Shown here one piece after another: positions 53,928-63,287 of a stretch of DNA of 64,000 nucleotides (positions are counted from its first letter, which is position 1; each line of letters starts with the position of its first letter). This DNA is from Desulfobacterales bacterium (GTDB lineage: Bacteria > Desulfobacterota > Desulfobacteria > Desulfobacterales > JAAELO01), in contig JAAELO010000631.1 of assembly GCA_024226555.1 (NCBI GenBank), positions 1-64,000 on the forward strand, given 5' to 3'. The position numbers and the translations under genes were made by a program. The notes under the pieces were generated by a model. The model saw only the letters and a program-made list of their open reading frames with translations, had not been told where the DNA came from and ran no database searches.

Positions 53928-54656
53928 ATGAATCAAAAATATCAATACTCAATATTAGGTTTTTTCTTTGCTTTTGCACTTATATGTTCAACATATATAT
54001 TTGGACAGGCAATTATAAAGGCTGTACCTTCAAGCCAGGTTGTAAAAGTAAGAGGTGTATCTGAACGAATAATAAAGTCAGATAGAGTAAACTGGGGTAT
54101 AAAAATTAGCAATACTAATACTAATCCTGATTTTGCCTATAGTTTAACTGAAGATGGAATAGGAATAGTTAAAAAATTTCTTACAGATAAGGGCATTCCA
54201 TCTGATAGAATCCATTTTGCTCCTTATAATAAAGAACAATTAACAAAAAGGCGAACTTTAGATAAATTAGGAAATTACGAGTACAAAATAATTGGCTATA
54301 AGGTATCAAGACGTTTGTATGTTAAAAATTTTAATAATCTCAATTTAATTGAAAAATTGAATCAGGAATTTGATAAGATTATGGAAAAAAAAGGTGTTAG
54401 TGCTCAATCTCTATCTCCATATTTTTATTACAGTAAACCAATGGGATATATTAAACCTGATTTACTCAAAGAAGCTGCAAAAAATGCATATGTAAGAGCA
54501 ACTATTGTAGCTGAGAGTAGTGGATCTAAGTTAGGTCCCTTAAGGGCAGCAAGACAAGGTGCATTTAATGGATTTAGTGATGATGGAATGGTAGGAGGAA
54601 GCACAAGAGAGCATAGAATAACTGCATTAGTAACAGTTGATTATGCATTAGATTAA
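53928..54656 (+). CDS. SIMPL-domain (DUF541) protein
   Basis: A 242-residue protein with an N-terminal membrane anchor or signal (~9-30) and a SIMPL domain: VVKVRGVSERIIKSDRVNWG, GIVKKFLTDKGIPSDRIHFA, YKVSRRLYVKNFNNLNLI, and a C-terminal EAAKNAYVRATIVAESSGSKLG. The family is periplasmic or outer-surface and of poorly defined role (E. coli YggE is linked to oxidative stress). It is preceded by AAGGGG. No operon partner. Confidence 0.9.
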   Translation: MNQKYQYSILGFFFAFALICSTYIFGQAIIKAVPSSQVVKVRGVSERIIKSDRVNWGIKISNTNTNPDFAYSLTEDGIGIVKKFLTDKGIPSDRIHFAPYNKEQLTKRRTLDKLGNYEYKIIGYKVSRRLYVKNFNNLNLIEKLNQEFDKIMEKKGVSAQSLSPYFYYSKPMGYIKPDLLKEAAKNAYVRATIVAESSGSKLGPLRAARQGAFNGFSDDGMVGGSTREHRITALVTVDYALD

Positions 54657-54781
54657 TATAAGGGAAAAACTCTTCTAAGTAACACTTTTTATTTTTTTGT
54701 TATTAGTAAGTTATGTTCCAGAGTATCTTTTGGACGAATCGCTAATGAACTAAAATTTTGATAGAAACTCATTTAAAATGT

Positions 54782-56047
54782 TTAGAAAAAAGTCCAAGGA
54801 TAATCAAAAAACATAGATAATTCTGTTCCCTCACTTCCGGTTGCCACATCTAATCTATAAACAAATCCCGAATTTACAACCATCCGGATACCGATCCCTG
54901 TGGAATGTTTAATTTCATCATATAAATCGCTTTCATGATCAGCTATTGTTCCTGCTTCATGAAAAAAAGCAATTTGAAAAGAGGTTCTAATATCTTTCAT
55001 AAACAAAATATTGAAAGGAGTTTTTTCATCAGTCAGATTCCATCTGAATTCAACTCCGGCAAATCTGGTATGGGCCCCTCTGAATCTCATGCTTGTAAAA
55101 GATCTTAATCGGCTAAGACCTCCAAGTGATGATGCGCTTCCATAGCTGTTTTCAGCTACAACATTATCCACAAATTCATCTCTGGCTGCTTCAGCCTCCG
55201 TATCTCCAGGAGTTACATTTAAATAGTAATTATCAATGATATTATCCCTGTCTGTATCTCCTTTTCTTGTTACATGTGAATCTGAATGAAAGTAGTTAAA
55301 GACAACAGTACTTTGACTTAAAACTGGAACATATGCTGTTGAGTTGATATCAACTACATAGCTCTTAACATCATTAGAATCTACATCAAGTGGCATGTTT
55401 GCAGAAATACTAAATCTGAATCCAACTCTGGGGTCGTTTTTATCATCTGTTAAATCAAAAAGAAAACCTCCTCCTAATATATGCTCTCTATCATTATCAG
55501 ATCCTTCTGTATTTATAAGAATATTACCATCTTTATCTCTTATACTTTTAATATTAGCATTTGTTGAATAAAGGCTTAAATTAAAATCCAACATTCTCTG
55601 AAAAAAAGTTAAAGTCGCATCAACTCCAGCACCGCTTGATTTAGAAAGTTCAGCAGAGTTAAAGTCATCTGGGTCTTCATTGCCTTTCATACCTCTTGAT
55701 GAATTGATGAGAAATGAAGCTTTATTAATATATGAAGCACCAAAATTCAGAAAAAACCTTTCAGGTATAATATAAAAATCAGTTATACCTAAAGCAAAAC
55801 CTTCTACATCACCAAATATTCCAAGGGACTTAATATCTAATTCACTTTCATAAACATTATTTATAGATATTCCAACTCCAAGTCCTTCTCCTAAGCCTGG
55901 AATGCTATAAGGAACTGGTATAATCCCATACGAAAAACTCTTATCGAATTGAGGTCTTCTTCTGATTTTTTCAATAAAGTTTTCTTGTGAAAACAAAAAT
56001 GAACTTTTGAAAATTAGGATTAACAATATAAATAGTATTTTTTTCAT
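54782..56047 (-). CDS. Outer-membrane beta-barrel protein, surface-antigen (D15)-like
   Basis: A 421-residue protein with a Sec signal peptide (MKKILFILLILIFKSSFLFS) and a barrel of alternating strands ending in DYPWTFF, with the C-terminal Phe used for BAM recognition. GIIPVPYSIPGLGEGLGVG and SSLGGLSRLRSFTSMRFRG resemble the first strands and the RGF/R-motif region of Omp85/D15 barrels. No POTRA domains are present, so it looks like a barrel-only relative (BamA/TamA-like DUF) rather than BamA. Monocistronic, convergent with the SIMPL gene. Confidence 0.75.
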   Translation of the reverse strand: MKKILFILLILIFKSSFLFSQENFIEKIRRRPQFDKSFSYGIIPVPYSIPGLGEGLGVGISINNVYESELDIKSLGIFGDVEGFALGITDFYIIPERFFLNFGASYINKASFLINSSRGMKGNEDPDDFNSAELSKSSGAGVDATLTFFQRMLDFNLSLYSTNANIKSIRDKDGNILINTEGSDNDREHILGGGFLFDLTDDKNDPRVGFRFSISANMPLDVDSNDVKSYVVDINSTAYVPVLSQSTVVFNYFHSDSHVTRKGDTDRDNIIDNYYLNVTPGDTEAEAARDEFVDNVVAENSYGSASSLGGLSRLRSFTSMRFRGAHTRFAGVEFRWNLTDEKTPFNILFMKDIRTSFQIAFFHEAGTIADHESDLYDEIKHSTGIGIRMVVNSGFVYRLDVATGSEGTELSMFFDYPWTFF

Positions 56048-56281
56048 AAATATAGATCTTTAAAGAAGTTAATGTAGATTATAATTTATATAAAATTCAA
56101 TTTTAGGTCAATCAAAACAATTAGTAAAAATGCTGAGTTGTTAAAATTAAACAATGTGACAAATATATATACAGATGTGGTGCAATTTAAAGATCTTATA
56201 TAAGATCTTTCTAAATTAAATTTGACATTGATTTAACAGATGTTAGTTTAAAATATAAAATAAATTAAAAGAGGATAAATA

Positions 56282-56665
56282 ATGTTTTTAAAACTTTTTC
56301 TAGCGTTTACTTTGATACCGGTTTTTGAAATATACTTATTAATTGAAGCCGGAGATAAAATTGGTTCATTAAGCACAATTGGTTTAGTTATTTTAAGTGG
56401 AATTATAGGAGCATGGTTAGCAAGATTGCAAGGTTTAACTACCATGAAGAAAATCCAAGCCAGTTTGAACAATGGAATTATGCCAAAAGAAGAGATTATT
56501 GATGGCTTAATTATTTTTATAGCAGGTGTTGTTCTTCTTACACCTGGGTTTTTAACAGATATTGCAGGATTATTACTTCTTTTCCCACCATCACGTGAAA
56601 TACTTAAAAAATCTTTAAAAAGCAGATTTGATAGTATAATAATTAATAAAACCATCGATATATAA
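56282..56665 (+). CDS. fxsA: FxsA-family inner-membrane protein
   Basis: A 127-residue protein with the FxsA signature FTLIPVFEIYLLIEAGDKIG, then TIGLVILSGIIGAWLARLQG and the second hydrophobic pair IIFIAGVVLLTPGFLTDIAG. In E. coli FxsA overproduction eases phage T7 exclusion by F; the general role is unknown. It precedes a nitroreductase by 12 bases, so the two are probably cotranscribed. Confidence 0.92.
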   Translation: MFLKLFLAFTLIPVFEIYLLIEAGDKIGSLSTIGLVILSGIIGAWLARLQGLTTMKKIQASLNNGIMPKEEIIDGLIIFIAGVVLLTPGFLTDIAGLLLLFPPSREILKKSLKSRFDSIIINKTIDI

Positions 56666-56677
56666 GGAAAAGAAAGA

Positions 56678-57199
56678 ATGTTTTTAGAATTAGTAAGGAA
56701 AAGAAGAAGCATTAGAAATTTTTCTGATGGGATTATTGACGATGAAACAATAAATAAAATCATTGAAGCTGTATTAATGGCTCCATCATCAAGGAGTATT
56801 AAGCCATGTGAATTTATTATTGTAAAAGATAAAAAAGTTTTAGATGATCTTTCTAAATCAAAAGAACATGGATCATCTTTCCTAAAAGGAGCTAACTTGG
56901 GAATAGTTGTATGCTCAGACACTTCTAAATCAGATGTATGTGTAGAGGATGCATCTATAGCATCTATTTATATACAACTTGCTGCAGAATCATTAAATTT
57001 AGGTAGCTGTTGGATTCAAATAAGAAAAAGGGAACATAGTAGCGATAAAATGGCAGAATTATATGTCTCAGAAAATTTAAATATTCCTTCTAATTATCAA
57101 GTTGAATCTATTATAGCAATAGGTTATCCATCTGAAATGAAAGAGCCTTATAACAGTAATGATCTTGATTATAGTAAAGTGCATATAGAGAAATTCTAA
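56678..57199 (+). CDS. Nitroreductase-family flavoprotein
   Basis: A 173-residue FMN-binding nitroreductase-fold protein. RKRRSIRNFSDGIIDDETIN at the N-terminus is the FMN-phosphate motif, followed by LMAPSSRSIKPCEFIIVKD, and LAAESLNLGSCWIQIR with the second flavin contact. It lacks a ferredoxin domain. The family reduces nitro compounds, quinones or flavins with NAD(P)H, or dehalogenates. Substrate cannot be read. AAGGAAAAGAAAG lies before the ATG. Confidence 0.92.
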   Translation: MFLELVRKRRSIRNFSDGIIDDETINKIIEAVLMAPSSRSIKPCEFIIVKDKKVLDDLSKSKEHGSSFLKGANLGIVVCSDTSKSDVCVEDASIASIYIQLAAESLNLGSCWIQIRKREHSSDKMAELYVSENLNIPSNYQVESIIAIGYPSEMKEPYNSNDLDYSKVHIEKF

Positions 57200-57201
57200 A
57201 A

Positions 57202-57630
57202 TTATTTTTCTTTTAAACACTCATTAAGTTCTGATAAATTACCAATATTTCTGATGTAGTTATCGATGCTTTCTGATTGTTTAGAAGTTAAATTTTTAAA
57301 ACTTAGCTTACACTCCCTTAATTCATAAAATGATGATTCATTAACAACATTATCGTAAGATTTCGTAAAAGAAATTTTTTGGTTTGAAAAGCCATTATTA
57401 ATTCTTAACAGATCAAGAACTCCATTTTCAGGCATTATACTATCTTCATTGAAGTATCTAATAACCAAACTTCTAGTACTAATTTTTTCAATTTTGCTTA
57501 GTTGTGGATAAATAGGTTCAACCATTGCGAAATAATCACTTTCTTTGCAAAGATCAATATACTTATTATCGAGTTCATAGACATTATCCCTACCAATTAA
57601 ATCGTCTTCATAGTTTAATACTGATAACAT
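57202..57630 (-). CDS. Hypothetical protein, 142 residues
   Basis: A soluble acidic protein starting MLSVLNYEDDLIGRDNVYEL, mixed beta then helical, with no recognised domain, signal peptide or membrane helix. It is convergent with the nitroreductase gene, with two bases between the stops. GGGGAAGGAG sits before the ATG, a good ribosome-binding site supporting that it is real. Function unknown. Confidence 0.65.
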   Translation of the reverse strand: MLSVLNYEDDLIGRDNVYELDNKYIDLCKESDYFAMVEPIYPQLSKIEKISTRSLVIRYFNEDSIMPENGVLDLLRINNGFSNQKISFTKSYDNVVNESSFYELRECKLSFKNLTSKQSESIDNYIRNIGNLSELNECLKEK

Positions 57631-57887
57631 ATAATTCTCCTTCCCCTTAAATAAATTTATCTTTGAATTTACTATAGTAAAATTAACAAATTAAAGTCTA
57701 TAGACTATAAAACTCAAATTCATAGGTCAGTATCCTGATTCTATAAATTAAGTCGGGAGATTATCCTGTAATTTAAAATAGATTATATTAAAAACATTTG
57801 GAATGGAATTGGAGTAAAATATAACTATCTGTATATATTGCTTAATATTAGATTTTTATGATAGGTATTTCTACCTATATTAAAAAT

Positions 57888-58130
57888 TTAATGAAGTGTT
57901 GGACCAAAATCACAACTCTTAACTTCATAATATGCATCAAAAACATTTATTAACACCTCAGCTGTATTAAAGTTACTTTCAAGCTCCTCAGCTGAATAAG
58001 AATTAACTTCTTCTAAAAATTCTTTTACAACATTATCAACAACAACTCTATCTTCACCTTTTTTACCACGACAAAAAAGTTCCTGAAGTACATTTTCTAC
58101 AGCATTCATTATTTTCATCTTATTATTCAT
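57888..58130 (-). CDS. Small hypothetical protein, paralogue-like to the 88-residue gene near hemerythrin
   Basis: An 80-residue acidic, helical protein ending in PTLH. A segment DNVVKEFLEEVNSYSAEELE aligns by eye with NNIKSFIKNIVESYEPKEIL of the product of 17370-17636, and both proteins end in TLH. No family recognised. It stands alone, with 257 bases of gene-free sequence on the 3' side and ~310 on the 5' side. AGAGAGGTAG precedes the ATG. Confidence 0.6.
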   Translation of the reverse strand: MNNKMKIMNAVENVLQELFCRGKKGEDRVVVDNVVKEFLEEVNSYSAEELESNFNTAEVLINVFDAYYEVKSCDFGPTLH

Positions 58131-58439
58131 AGCACTACCTCTCTTAATAAGATTAATATTATAATTTGTAAGATTTATTTTTAAGATAAATTTATAAAAC
58201 TCAGATGTTCATTTGTGTGTTAAAGTTATAATAACATTAATGAAAATTAGCAGTCAAGCCTTTTAACTTGTTGAAATATATATAAAATTGCGAGATTCCC
58301 TGTGGCAAAGCCTTGGGAATTATTTGATTTTAAAATAGAAGATTTGCATAAACATTTTATTCTTTTTGATATGAAATTTAAAAAAAAATATAAATTTTTC
58401 AAAATTAAAACATTTTTCAATTAGAAAATTGCAAAAAAC
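58131..58439. other. Gene-free AT-rich spacer
   Basis: It holds a short hairpin ATTCCC...GGGAAT at about 58294-58320, similar in its ends to the hairpin repeats near 10835 and 11436. Otherwise no gene or strong signal was seen. Confidence 0.4.
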
Positions 58440-59042
58440 TCATTTTTTAATTGTTTTTTTACTAAAATGTTTTTTAAAAATTTCACTAAAAATAACATCT
58501 TTGACAAAAAATCGTGTGTTCATCCTCATTATTCTCTGTGAAATTATTGATAAAGTTTTTTTAATCTTCCTGCTAACTTTGTCATTGTTATTTTTGAAAT
58601 TGTAACTAAGTGTTTTTAAATCACCAATTTTTGACAAACTATGAAGAATTAATATTTTTTTTTCATCATTAGATTTACTAAATGTATTTAAAAGATCATT
58701 TTCACAAATTATTCCAATATTAGAAATGGCATCTCTCGCTGTATATTTTATTACTGGATTCTTATTGCCAAGAAAATCTATTAATTCTTTTGTAAACTCT
58801 GAATATTTATAAATCCCTGCTAATTCAACAGCTCTCCACACAACCTCATCATTATTGTTTTTAAAAGCTATTTTAATTAAAGCCTTATATTCATCACCCT
58901 TTTCATATCTCAAGCTTTCTATAGCATCTATTTGTATGTTGGATTCGTTACTTTTTAAATCTTCTAAAATTTTATCAGACTTTGTAGAACATGAAAAAAG
59001 CATATAAATTAATATTAAAGGTATAATCTTATTTATTTTCAT
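58440..59042 (-). CDS. HEAT-repeat lipoprotein
   Basis: A 200-residue predicted lipoprotein with signal MKINKIIPLILIYMLFSC (lipobox LFSC, Cys18). Residues ~30-165 form about four HEAT-like helical repeats (IDAIESLRYEKGDEYKALIK, AVELAGIYKYSEFTKELIDF, ARDAISNIGIICENDLLNTF). The tail is basic. Acceptor Ser after Cys does not suggest inner-membrane retention, so it may reach the outer membrane. Likely a protein-interaction scaffold; function unknown. Confidence 0.75.
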   Translation of the reverse strand: MKINKIIPLILIYMLFSCSTKSDKILEDLKSNESNIQIDAIESLRYEKGDEYKALIKIAFKNNNDEVVWRAVELAGIYKYSEFTKELIDFLGNKNPVIKYTARDAISNIGIICENDLLNTFSKSNDEKKILILHSLSKIGDLKTLSYNFKNNNDKVSRKIKKTLSIISQRIMRMNTRFFVKDVIFSEIFKKHFSKKTIKK

Positions 59043-59126
59043 TTTTTTTCCTTTACTAAAGGAATTATATAATCATATTTTTGAATTTTTAAATAGAATT
59101 TTAATTTATTTAAGATAAGATATCAG

Positions 59127-59203
<77 letters not shown>

Positions 59204-59372
59204 TTACTGAAACGAAATGACTTATAGCAGGGCTATATAAATTTGTCCACAAAAATAAATAATATTTTATTTTTTTTCATCAAACCTTGTAATTATGTGC
59301 TTTTGATTTATAGTTATTTGAGAAAGTGTTATAATTGAGAGTATTCGCTAAGCTTAATTTCAACTATTTAAA

Positions 59373-59550
59373 GGGAATCTCTAATAATTAATTCGGATTG
59401 AAATAAAAGGATAAAAAAAGAATAACGAACTGATTCGTTTATAAAAAGCTTTTGTTTTATAAAGTTTACATTTTTTTTGAAAAATTCTGTTGTTTTGCTT
59501 TTAAAACAACTTAAGAATTTCGGTCAAAAGGCAGTTACTATAGATTCTCT
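59373..59550 (+). repeat. MITE-like element, copy 5
   Basis: It begins GGGAATCTCTAATAATTAAT and ends CAGTTACTATAGATTCTCT. Contains TTCGTTTATAAAAAGCTTTT, TTTATAAAGTTTACA and TTTCGGTCAAAAGGCAG. It lies between the tRNA gene and the sigma factor gene, which begins about 60 bases later, so it may carry or affect that promoter. Confidence 0.85.
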
Positions 59551-59608
59551 AAATTGCTTTTTATTAATATTTAAACATTAGATTTAAAAATAATATATAA
59601 TAATAGAT

Positions 59609-60634
59609 ATGGAAAAAAAAAAAATAAGTCCTAAAAAAAAGAGTGCAAAAGCTAAAAAAGCTCTAAAAAAAGTAGCTAAAAAAAAAGCTCCTAAGAAAGC
59701 AGCTAAAAAGAAGGCAACTAAAAAGAAAACAGCTAAAAAGAAAACTGTTGCCAAAGCTTCGGCTAATCCTATTGTAAAATTTGATCCACTGCAGAGTTAT
59801 CTCCAGGAGATAAGTCGATATGACCTTCTAACAAGGGAGCAGGAGGTGGAATTAGGTATCAGAATTCAGGAAGATGATGATAAAGATGCTGCGTATCAGA
59901 TGGTAACATCAAATCTTCGTCTTGTTGTTAAGATTGCTTTAGATTTTCAAAGAATATGGATGCAAAATCTACTCGATTTAATTCAGGAAGGTAATATCGG
60001 ACTTCTTAATGCGGTTAAAAAATTTGATCCCTATAAAAATGTAAAATTTTCATACTATGCATCATTCTGGATCAAAGCTTATATATTAAAATTTATTATG
60101 GATAATTGGCGCCTGGTAAAGATTGGAACGACTCAAGGCCAAAGAAAACTTTTTTTTAAGCTAAAGAAGGAGAAGCAAAAATTAATTGATGAGGGCTTTG
60201 AACCTGAACCAAAACTACTATCTCAAAGACTTGGAGTTTCAGAAAAAGAGATTGTTGATATGGATCAAAGACTCGATGGATGGGATTTATCTCTTGATGC
60301 TCCCCTTAAAGAAGATTCTGATACAGAACGTATAGAATTTATGAGTACAGAATCAGATTCTGCTGAAGATCAGGTTGCTAAAAAAGAGATTGAAGTTTTG
60401 TTGCATGAAAATGTAAATAACTTTAAGAAAAGTCTTACAGAAAGGGAGATGGAAATTTTTGAAACAAGAATTTTTTCTGACTCTCCTGTCACTCTTCAGC
60501 AAATTGGAGAAAAATATAGTATTTCAAGAGAAAGAGTTAGACAGATTGAAAAGAATATTATTAAGAAGTTAAAAGATTTCTTTAAAAGTGAAATACCTGA
60601 CTTCTCATCTTATGATAGTGAAAATAACAATTGA
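59609..60634 (+). CDS. rpoH: RNA polymerase sigma-32-like factor with lysine-rich N-terminal extension
   Basis: A 341-residue sigma-70-family protein. Residues 1-52 are a Lys/Ala tail (KKAAKKKATKKKTAKKKT). Region 1.2 FDPLQSYLQEISRYDLLTRE, region 2 NLRLVVKIALDF, DLIQEGNIGLLNAVKKFDPY and FSYYASFWIKAYI, region 3 PKLLSQRLGVSEKEIVDMDQ and region 4 VTLQQIGEKYSISRERVRQI. The core matches RpoH (heat-shock sigma) rather than RpoD, which would have a larger region 1.1 and NCR. Twelve A bases follow ATGG at the start; loss of one gives an immediate TAA. No clear Shine-Dalgarno. A MITE-like element ends 58 bases upstream. Confidence 0.9.
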   Translation: MEKKKISPKKKSAKAKKALKKVAKKKAPKKAAKKKATKKKTAKKKTVAKASANPIVKFDPLQSYLQEISRYDLLTREQEVELGIRIQEDDDKDAAYQMVTSNLRLVVKIALDFQRIWMQNLLDLIQEGNIGLLNAVKKFDPYKNVKFSYYASFWIKAYILKFIMDNWRLVKIGTTQGQRKLFFKLKKEKQKLIDEGFEPEPKLLSQRLGVSEKEIVDMDQRLDGWDLSLDAPLKEDSDTERIEFMSTESDSAEDQVAKKEIEVLLHENVNNFKKSLTEREMEIFETRIFSDSPVTLQQIGEKYSISRERVRQIEKNIIKKLKDFFKSEIPDFSSYDSENNN

Positions 60635-60707
60635 TTAGTTAATTTTATAGATTAATCAAATACAAATCCTGAAGCTCTCTTTCCATAAATTGAAATTTAA
60701 TAAGATA

Positions 60708-60837
60708 GGGGAATTTCAAATAATATGATTTTTTTTGAAATACAGCGTTTATAAAAATTTTTATTTATATAAAATTTACATTTATTTTTTTTGAAAACGC
60801 GGTAGTGCAGTCAAAAAGCAGTTATTAGAGATTTCCC
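60708..60837 (+). repeat. MITE-like element, copy 6
   Basis: It begins GGGGAATTTCAAATAATAT and ends GCAGTTATTAGAGATTTCCC. It has the GAAATACAGCGTTTATAAAA landmark and GCAGTCAAAAAGCAG. It is a shorter, more diverged copy between the sigma factor and the TPR lipoprotein genes. Confidence 0.75.
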
Positions 60838-60850
60838 ATAGGTGATTTAG

Positions 60851-62521
60851 ATGTATAAAATAAAATTTCTAATTTTTATTCTGATTTTTATTTTATATTC
60901 ATGTTCTATTAGAAGTATTGAAAATATACTGGTTAGTGATAGCCCATCAAAGGTTTATGAATATTATATAAAATCAAGAATTGCATTAAATAATAAAGAT
61001 ATTGATGATTCATTAAAATATCTACTTCTTGCTATTGAATTAGATAATAACTCAATAACTTTCCATAGAGATCTTGCCAGTTTATATTTAAGAAAAAATA
61101 TGAAAGAAAAGGCTCTTGAATCTATAGAATCATTTTATTTAAGGAATCCTGATAAAACAGAAGCTTTAATTATTATTGGAAGAATCAAAGAACTCTTAAA
61201 CCATGATATTGAAGAAGTTATAGCTGTTTATGAAAAAATTATATCAATCGATAGTAAAAGGGCATCTGCTTATTTCTTCTTAGGTAATATTTACTTCAAA
61301 AATAAAAGATATAAAGACGCTAATCGAATTTATCTTAAACATGTAAAAAAATATCCGAAAAAATTTCTTGGATATTACTATCTTGGAAAAATAGCTTTTA
61401 ATGAAAAAAAATTTATAACTTCTGAGAAATATTTAAAAAAATCAATTTCACTTTCAAATGATATCCCGTCAATGTTTCTACTTGCAGAGGTCTATAGAGA
61501 ACTTAAGAAGATTAAAAAGTCAATTTCACTTTATCAAAAACTATTGATCTTAGATCCATTGAACATTAAAGCAGTTTTTGAATACTCATTTCTTACAAAA
61601 TTAAAAGATAATTTTTATCTTAAAAACCTTAGTAAATATATCCAAAAGAAACCAGAAATTGTCAGTCAATTACGAAACTATATTATCGAAAATAAGAAAT
61701 ATAAAGAATCCATCACGATACTTAAATTCATAAATAGTAATTTAGCTAATAAATCAGATATAAATTATCTTATAGCCGTTTTATATGAATTTCTCAAAGA
61801 CAGCGATAATGCTTTAAAACATTATAAACTTGTAAAGGTAAAATCAAATTCATTTGTTAAAGCGTCCATAAGCATTTCCTCTATCCTTCAAAATAGAAAT
61901 AAACTTAAAGAAGCATCTGTTGTTCTGCATAAAGTACATAACCTGATTCCGAAAAATGAAGAGATAATTTTATATTTAGGTATTCTTTACAATATCTTAA
62001 ATCAAAACGAAAAAGCTGAAAAAATATTAAAAAAGGGTTTAAAATTAAACAATAAAAATTACTCTTTACATTATAGACTTGGAATTGTTTATGACGCTAA
62101 AAAACAAAAAGATCTAATGTTTAAAGAGATGAAAAACGTTATATTATTAAAACCGGATCATGCTAATGCATTAAATTATTTAGGTTATTCATATGCAGAT
62201 TCAGGTATTAATCTTGATGAAGCTGAAAGCCTGATTAAAAGGGCTTTAAACGTTAAACCAAATGATGGATATATTACTGACAGCCTTGGGTGGGTTTATT
62301 ACAAAAAAGGTTTTTATCGTAAAGCGAGTAAATATATAAAAATGGCACTTAAGAAAGTTCCAAATGACCCAATTGTGCTTGAGCATCTGGGAGATATTTA
62401 TAAAAAACTAAATGATGATAAACTTGCTCTAAAGTATTATAAAAAAGCTTTGAAATATAATGATAAGGATAAATCTAACTTACTAAAGAAAATACAGGAA
62501 TTAAAAATTGAAATTAAATAA
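60851..62521 (+). CDS. TPR-repeat outer-membrane-type lipoprotein
   Basis: A 556-residue lipoprotein (signal to LYSCSIRS, lipobox LYSC) followed almost entirely by tetratricopeptide repeats, about 13-14 by eye from ~40 to 550. Examples: ASAYFFLGNIYFKNKRYKDA, HANALNYLGYSYADSGINLD, ITDSLGWVYYKKGFYRKASK. The NALNYLGYSYAD...DSLGWVYYK stretch is typical of a family of periplasmic TPR lipoproteins in deltaproteobacteria. It overlaps the LolB-like gene by 14 bases, so the two products probably work in the same envelope process. Confidence 0.87.
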   Translation: MYKIKFLIFILIFILYSCSIRSIENILVSDSPSKVYEYYIKSRIALNNKDIDDSLKYLLLAIELDNNSITFHRDLASLYLRKNMKEKALESIESFYLRNPDKTEALIIIGRIKELLNHDIEEVIAVYEKIISIDSKRASAYFFLGNIYFKNKRYKDANRIYLKHVKKYPKKFLGYYYLGKIAFNEKKFITSEKYLKKSISLSNDIPSMFLLAEVYRELKKIKKSISLYQKLLILDPLNIKAVFEYSFLTKLKDNFYLKNLSKYIQKKPEIVSQLRNYIIENKKYKESITILKFINSNLANKSDINYLIAVLYEFLKDSDNALKHYKLVKVKSNSFVKASISISSILQNRNKLKEASVVLHKVHNLIPKNEEIILYLGILYNILNQNEKAEKILKKGLKLNNKNYSLHYRLGIVYDAKKQKDLMFKEMKNVILLKPDHANALNYLGYSYADSGINLDEAESLIKRALNVKPNDGYITDSLGWVYYKKGFYRKASKYIKMALKKVPNDPIVLEHLGDIYKKLNDDKLALKYYKKALKYNDKDKSNLLKKIQELKIEIK

Positions 62522-63245
62522 AATTATTATAGTTATTTTAACAATTACACTAATAACTTCTTGTACATTTAAAAAGACAGACCTTAATCCAATTGATTTA
62601 CAGTTTGTCAACACAACACTTAAAACTAAAAATGAAGAATTGAAATCTCTTAAGGGTGTCGGTAATATAACCTTAAAGGCAAATAGTGTAAAAAGCAGTT
62701 TCAGACTTGCCTGGGCTCTTGAAAAACCATGTAAATTGAGAATGGTTGCCATAGCTGGAGGACAACCAATTGAAAGTTTTGCAACCAATTGTTATTACAT
62801 GTACATTTTATCCCATAATAAGAATCATGGATTTTATAGAAAACGCCTCTCTAATCATATTCTGGAAAGCTTAATAAAGGTTCCTGTTTCTACAAATGAT
62901 ATTATAACTTTTCTATCCGGTTCAATTCCTATAAAGGACCATGACTATGTTGAACTCGAAAAAAAATCAGATGGTTCTAAAATTATATCTTTATTTGGGC
63001 ACTGGTCAGGAATTGTAGAAAAAATATATTTAAATGGAAATTCAGTTTCAAAGGTTTCAATGTATTCAAGTAAAAAGCTTAAATACTCTGTCTCTATTAA
63101 ACATAAAAAATCTAAAGGTTATTTATTACCTTATAAACTTAGTTTTGTTAAAGACTCAAAAAACTCTTTTAACTTAAAAATTAATAGATTATGGCCAAAT
63201 TCAAAAGTGAAATCATCGATGTTTGTATTGACTCCTAAAGATTAA
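62508..63245 (+). CDS. LolB-like/DUF4292 lipoprotein
   Basis: A 245-residue lipoprotein (signal to LITSC, Cys19). The middle resembles the LolB half-barrel: LKSLKGVGNITLKANSVKSS, FRLAWALEKPCKLRMVAIAG, and the strand run IISLFGHWSGIVEKIYLNGN. LolB accepts lipoproteins at the outer membrane, and DUF4292 proteins share the fold. Whether this is a true LolB or a relative cannot be settled by eye. It overlaps the preceding TPR lipoprotein gene by 14 bases, and a MITE-like element follows it. Confidence 0.75.
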   Translation: MKLNKIIIVILTITLITSCTFKKTDLNPIDLQFVNTTLKTKNEELKSLKGVGNITLKANSVKSSFRLAWALEKPCKLRMVAIAGGQPIESFATNCYYMYILSHNKNHGFYRKRLSNHILESLIKVPVSTNDIITFLSGSIPIKDHDYVELEKKSDGSKIISLFGHWSGIVEKIYLNGNSVSKVSMYSSKKLKYSVSIKHKKSKGYLLPYKLSFVKDSKNSFNLKINRLWPNSKVKSSMFVLTPKD

Positions 63246-63287
63246 ATACTTATTATCCGTTCACATTTTAATGTTTATAAAGGTAAA

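Noticed and set aside
56248..56922. A 224-codon minus-strand frame covering fxsA and the nitroreductase start
   Set aside because: It is antisense to two clearly recognised genes and its product has no family features.
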